The notes below the pieces were generated by a model, which was not told where the DNA came from, ran no database searches, and saw only the letters and a list, made by a program, of their open reading frames with translations. From Skermanella mucosa (GTDB lineage Bacteria; Pseudomonadota; Alphaproteobacteria; Azospirillales; Azospirillaceae), in assembly GCF_016765655.2 (NCBI RefSeq), contig NZ_CP086107.1, forward strand, positions 248,001 through 312,000: DNA of 64,000 nucleotides. Direction: 5' to 3'. Both the position numbers and the translations under genes were made by a program. Positions 62,859 to 64,000 of this stretch are shown piece after piece. Every line of letters starts with the position of its first letter. Within the stretch, counting starts at the first letter, position 1.

Positions 62859-63605
62859 TCAGTAGGTCGTGCGGCCGCCGCTCAGGTCGAAGACCGCGGC
62901 GGTCGTGAAGGAGTTCTCCTCCGAGAGCAGCCAGGCCACCATGGCGGCGATCTCGGTCAGCTCGACGAAGCGGTCGCGCGGGATGCGGACGCGCATGTAC
63001 TCGATGAATTCCGCTGTCAGCTGGTCCAGGATCGGCGTCTTGGCGGTCGTCGGCGTGATGCAGTTGACGGCGATGCCGGTCTTGGCCAGCTCCTTGCCGA
63101 GCGACTTGGTCAGGCCGATGATGCCCGCCTTCGCCGCGCTGTAGGCGGCGAGGTTCGGGTTGCCTTCCTTGCCGGCGACCGAGGCGATGTTGACGATCCG
63201 GCCGTAATCGTTCTCCTGCATGATCGGCACGACCGACCGGCAGCAGTTGAAGGTGCCGGTCAGGTTCACCTCGACCACGACGCGCCACTCCTCGGCGGAG
63301 TAGTCGGCCAGCGGCTTGACCGGGCCGGTGACGCCGGCGCCGTTCACCAGGCCGTCGATGCGCCCGAACGCCTCGCGGGTACGCTTGGCCGCCGCCTCGA
63401 CCGAGGCGGCGTCGGCGACGTCCACGGCGCAGGCGATCGTGCCGTTCGCCAGGGCATGGGCGCTCGCCTCGGCCTCCTCGGCGAGCCGGTCCCACAGGGC
63501 GACCCTGGCGCCCGACTGCACGAGGCGGTCGGCGATGGCGTAGCCGATGCCGCGGGCACCTCCGGTGACGACCATGTTCCTGCCGGCCAGATCGATCTTG
63601 TTCAT
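62859..63605 (-). CDS. SDR-family dehydrogenase
   Basis: A 248-residue short-chain dehydrogenase. The NAD(P)-binding TGGARGIG, structural NGAG (VNGAGVTG), catalytic serine (NIASVAG) and YxxxK (AAYSAAKAG) are all present. The acidic residue at the end of strand two (VALWDRLAEE) favours NAD. With an FAH hydrolase and a TRAP binding protein it fits a 2-keto-3-deoxy-sugar-acid dehydrogenase of the L-rhamnonate or L-fuconate diketo pathway, but other hydroxy acids remain possible. Confidence 0.93.
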   Translation of the reverse strand: MNKIDLAGRNMVVTGGARGIGYAIADRLVQSGARVALWDRLAEEAEASAHALANGTIACAVDVADAASVEAAAKRTREAFGRIDGLVNGAGVTGPVKPLADYSAEEWRVVVEVNLTGTFNCCRSVVPIMQENDYGRIVNIASVAGKEGNPNLAAYSAAKAGIIGLTKSLGKELAKTGIAVNCITPTTAKTPILDQLTAEFIEYMRVRIPRDRFVELTEIAAMVAWLLSEENSFTTAAVFDLSGGRTTY

Positions 63606-63671
63606 CGTTTCGCTCCCAGTTTCTTTCGCGGGTTCATCTTCCGGCCTGCCCGGGGCCGGAAGGCCATGCGG

Positions 63672-64000
63672 TCAGGAGGCCGCGACCTTCTGCTGCTGCA
63701 CGCCGAGGCCCTGGATCTCGACGCGCATGGTGTCGCCGTGCTTCAGGTAGCGCGGCGGCTTCATGCCCAGCCCGACGCCCGGCGGCGTGCCGGTGGTGAT
63801 GACGTCGCCCGGCATCAGGGTCATGAACTGCGAGATGTAGGACACCAGGAAGGGGACCTTGAAGACCATGGTCCGGGTGGAGCCGTCCTGGACCACCTCG
63901 CCGTTGACGGCCAGCGTCATGGCGAGATCGTCGACGTTCTCCACCTCGTCCCGGGTCACCATCCAGGGCCCCAGCGGGCCGAAGGTCGGGCAGCCCTTGC
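63672..64000 (-). CDS. fumarylacetoacetate hydrolase-family protein (5' part beyond window)
   Basis: The last 109 codons are visible and the frame is open through base 64000. It reads KGCPTFGPLGPWMVTRDEVE and ends in LMPGDVITTGTPPGVGLGMK, PPRYLKHGDTMRVEIQGLG: the C-terminal half of the FAH fold. It is 66 bp upstream of the SDR gene on the same strand. Members of this pathway group hydrolyse 2,4-diketo-3-deoxy acids. The metal-binding half is outside the window. Confidence 0.9.
   Translation of the reverse strand, partial: KGCPTFGPLGPWMVTRDEVENVDDLAMTLAVNGEVVQDGSTRTMVFKVPFLVSYISQFMTLMPGDVITTGTPPGVGLGMKPPRYLKHGDTMRVEIQGLGVQQQKVAAS

Overview
The window is GC-rich DNA with dense, mostly ATGA-coupled operons. 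Its gene families (TTT and TRAP solute transporters, phasin, YsnF/AvaK stress protein, BrnTA, DUF3018 antitoxin, LDFTVVG-type adenylate cyclase) are typical of a soil or plant-associated alphaproteobacterium. An Azospirillum/Skermanella-like member of the Rhodospirillales is my best guess, from gene content only. I saw no rRNA, tRNA or CRISPR array.

Layout. 1-9.3 kb: end of a DUF294 nucleotidyltransferase-type signalling protein, a membrane protein, a chemotaxis receptor, an orphan MazE-like antitoxin, a sigma-54 two-component pair, a universal stress protein and a lytic-transglycosylase-like protein, followed by a strong small-RNA candidate (about 9408-9494). 9.5-12.3 kb: two coupled polytopic membrane proteins, one GT87-like. 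12.8-22.2 kb: lactate permease, then a five-gene minus-strand unit (hydrolase, TctC, TctB, TctA, LVIVD beta-propeller), an aldo/keto reductase and a TauE/SafE permease. 22.4-30.2 kb: a GntR/FCD regulator divergent from a catabolic operon (FAH hydrolase, CitE-like lyase, TRAP QMP, gamma-glutamyltransferase). A shared TGGT-N2-ACCA operator candidate lies at both the regulator and the TRAP promoter. 30.3-35.4 kb: FucP-like permease, class III cyclase and two alpha/beta hydrolases.

35.4-42.5 kb is a remodelled accessory zone. An intergenic repeat of about 300 bp occurs three times and brackets a segmental duplication of a secreted-protein gene and a GNAT gene. One copy of each gene is decayed, a phasin/ysnF pair sits between the decayed copies, and the middle repeat is split by a 1323-bp ISAzo13-type element with a TAA target duplication. 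The zone ends in a REP/BIME-like palindrome with GTAG heads and a brnTA toxin-antitoxin pair under a perfect 20-bp palindrome.

42.9-64 kb: ilvD; an exported sulfatase-phosphatase-formylglycine-generating-enzyme operon; an outer-membrane barrel; a second, Tat-type sulfatase coupled to an AraC regulator; a fasciclin/PRC protein ahead of a complete RND efflux operon; a VapBC pair; and a minus-strand catabolic unit (FAH hydrolase running off the edge, SDR dehydrogenase, TRAP binding protein) that fits deoxy-sugar-acid breakdown.
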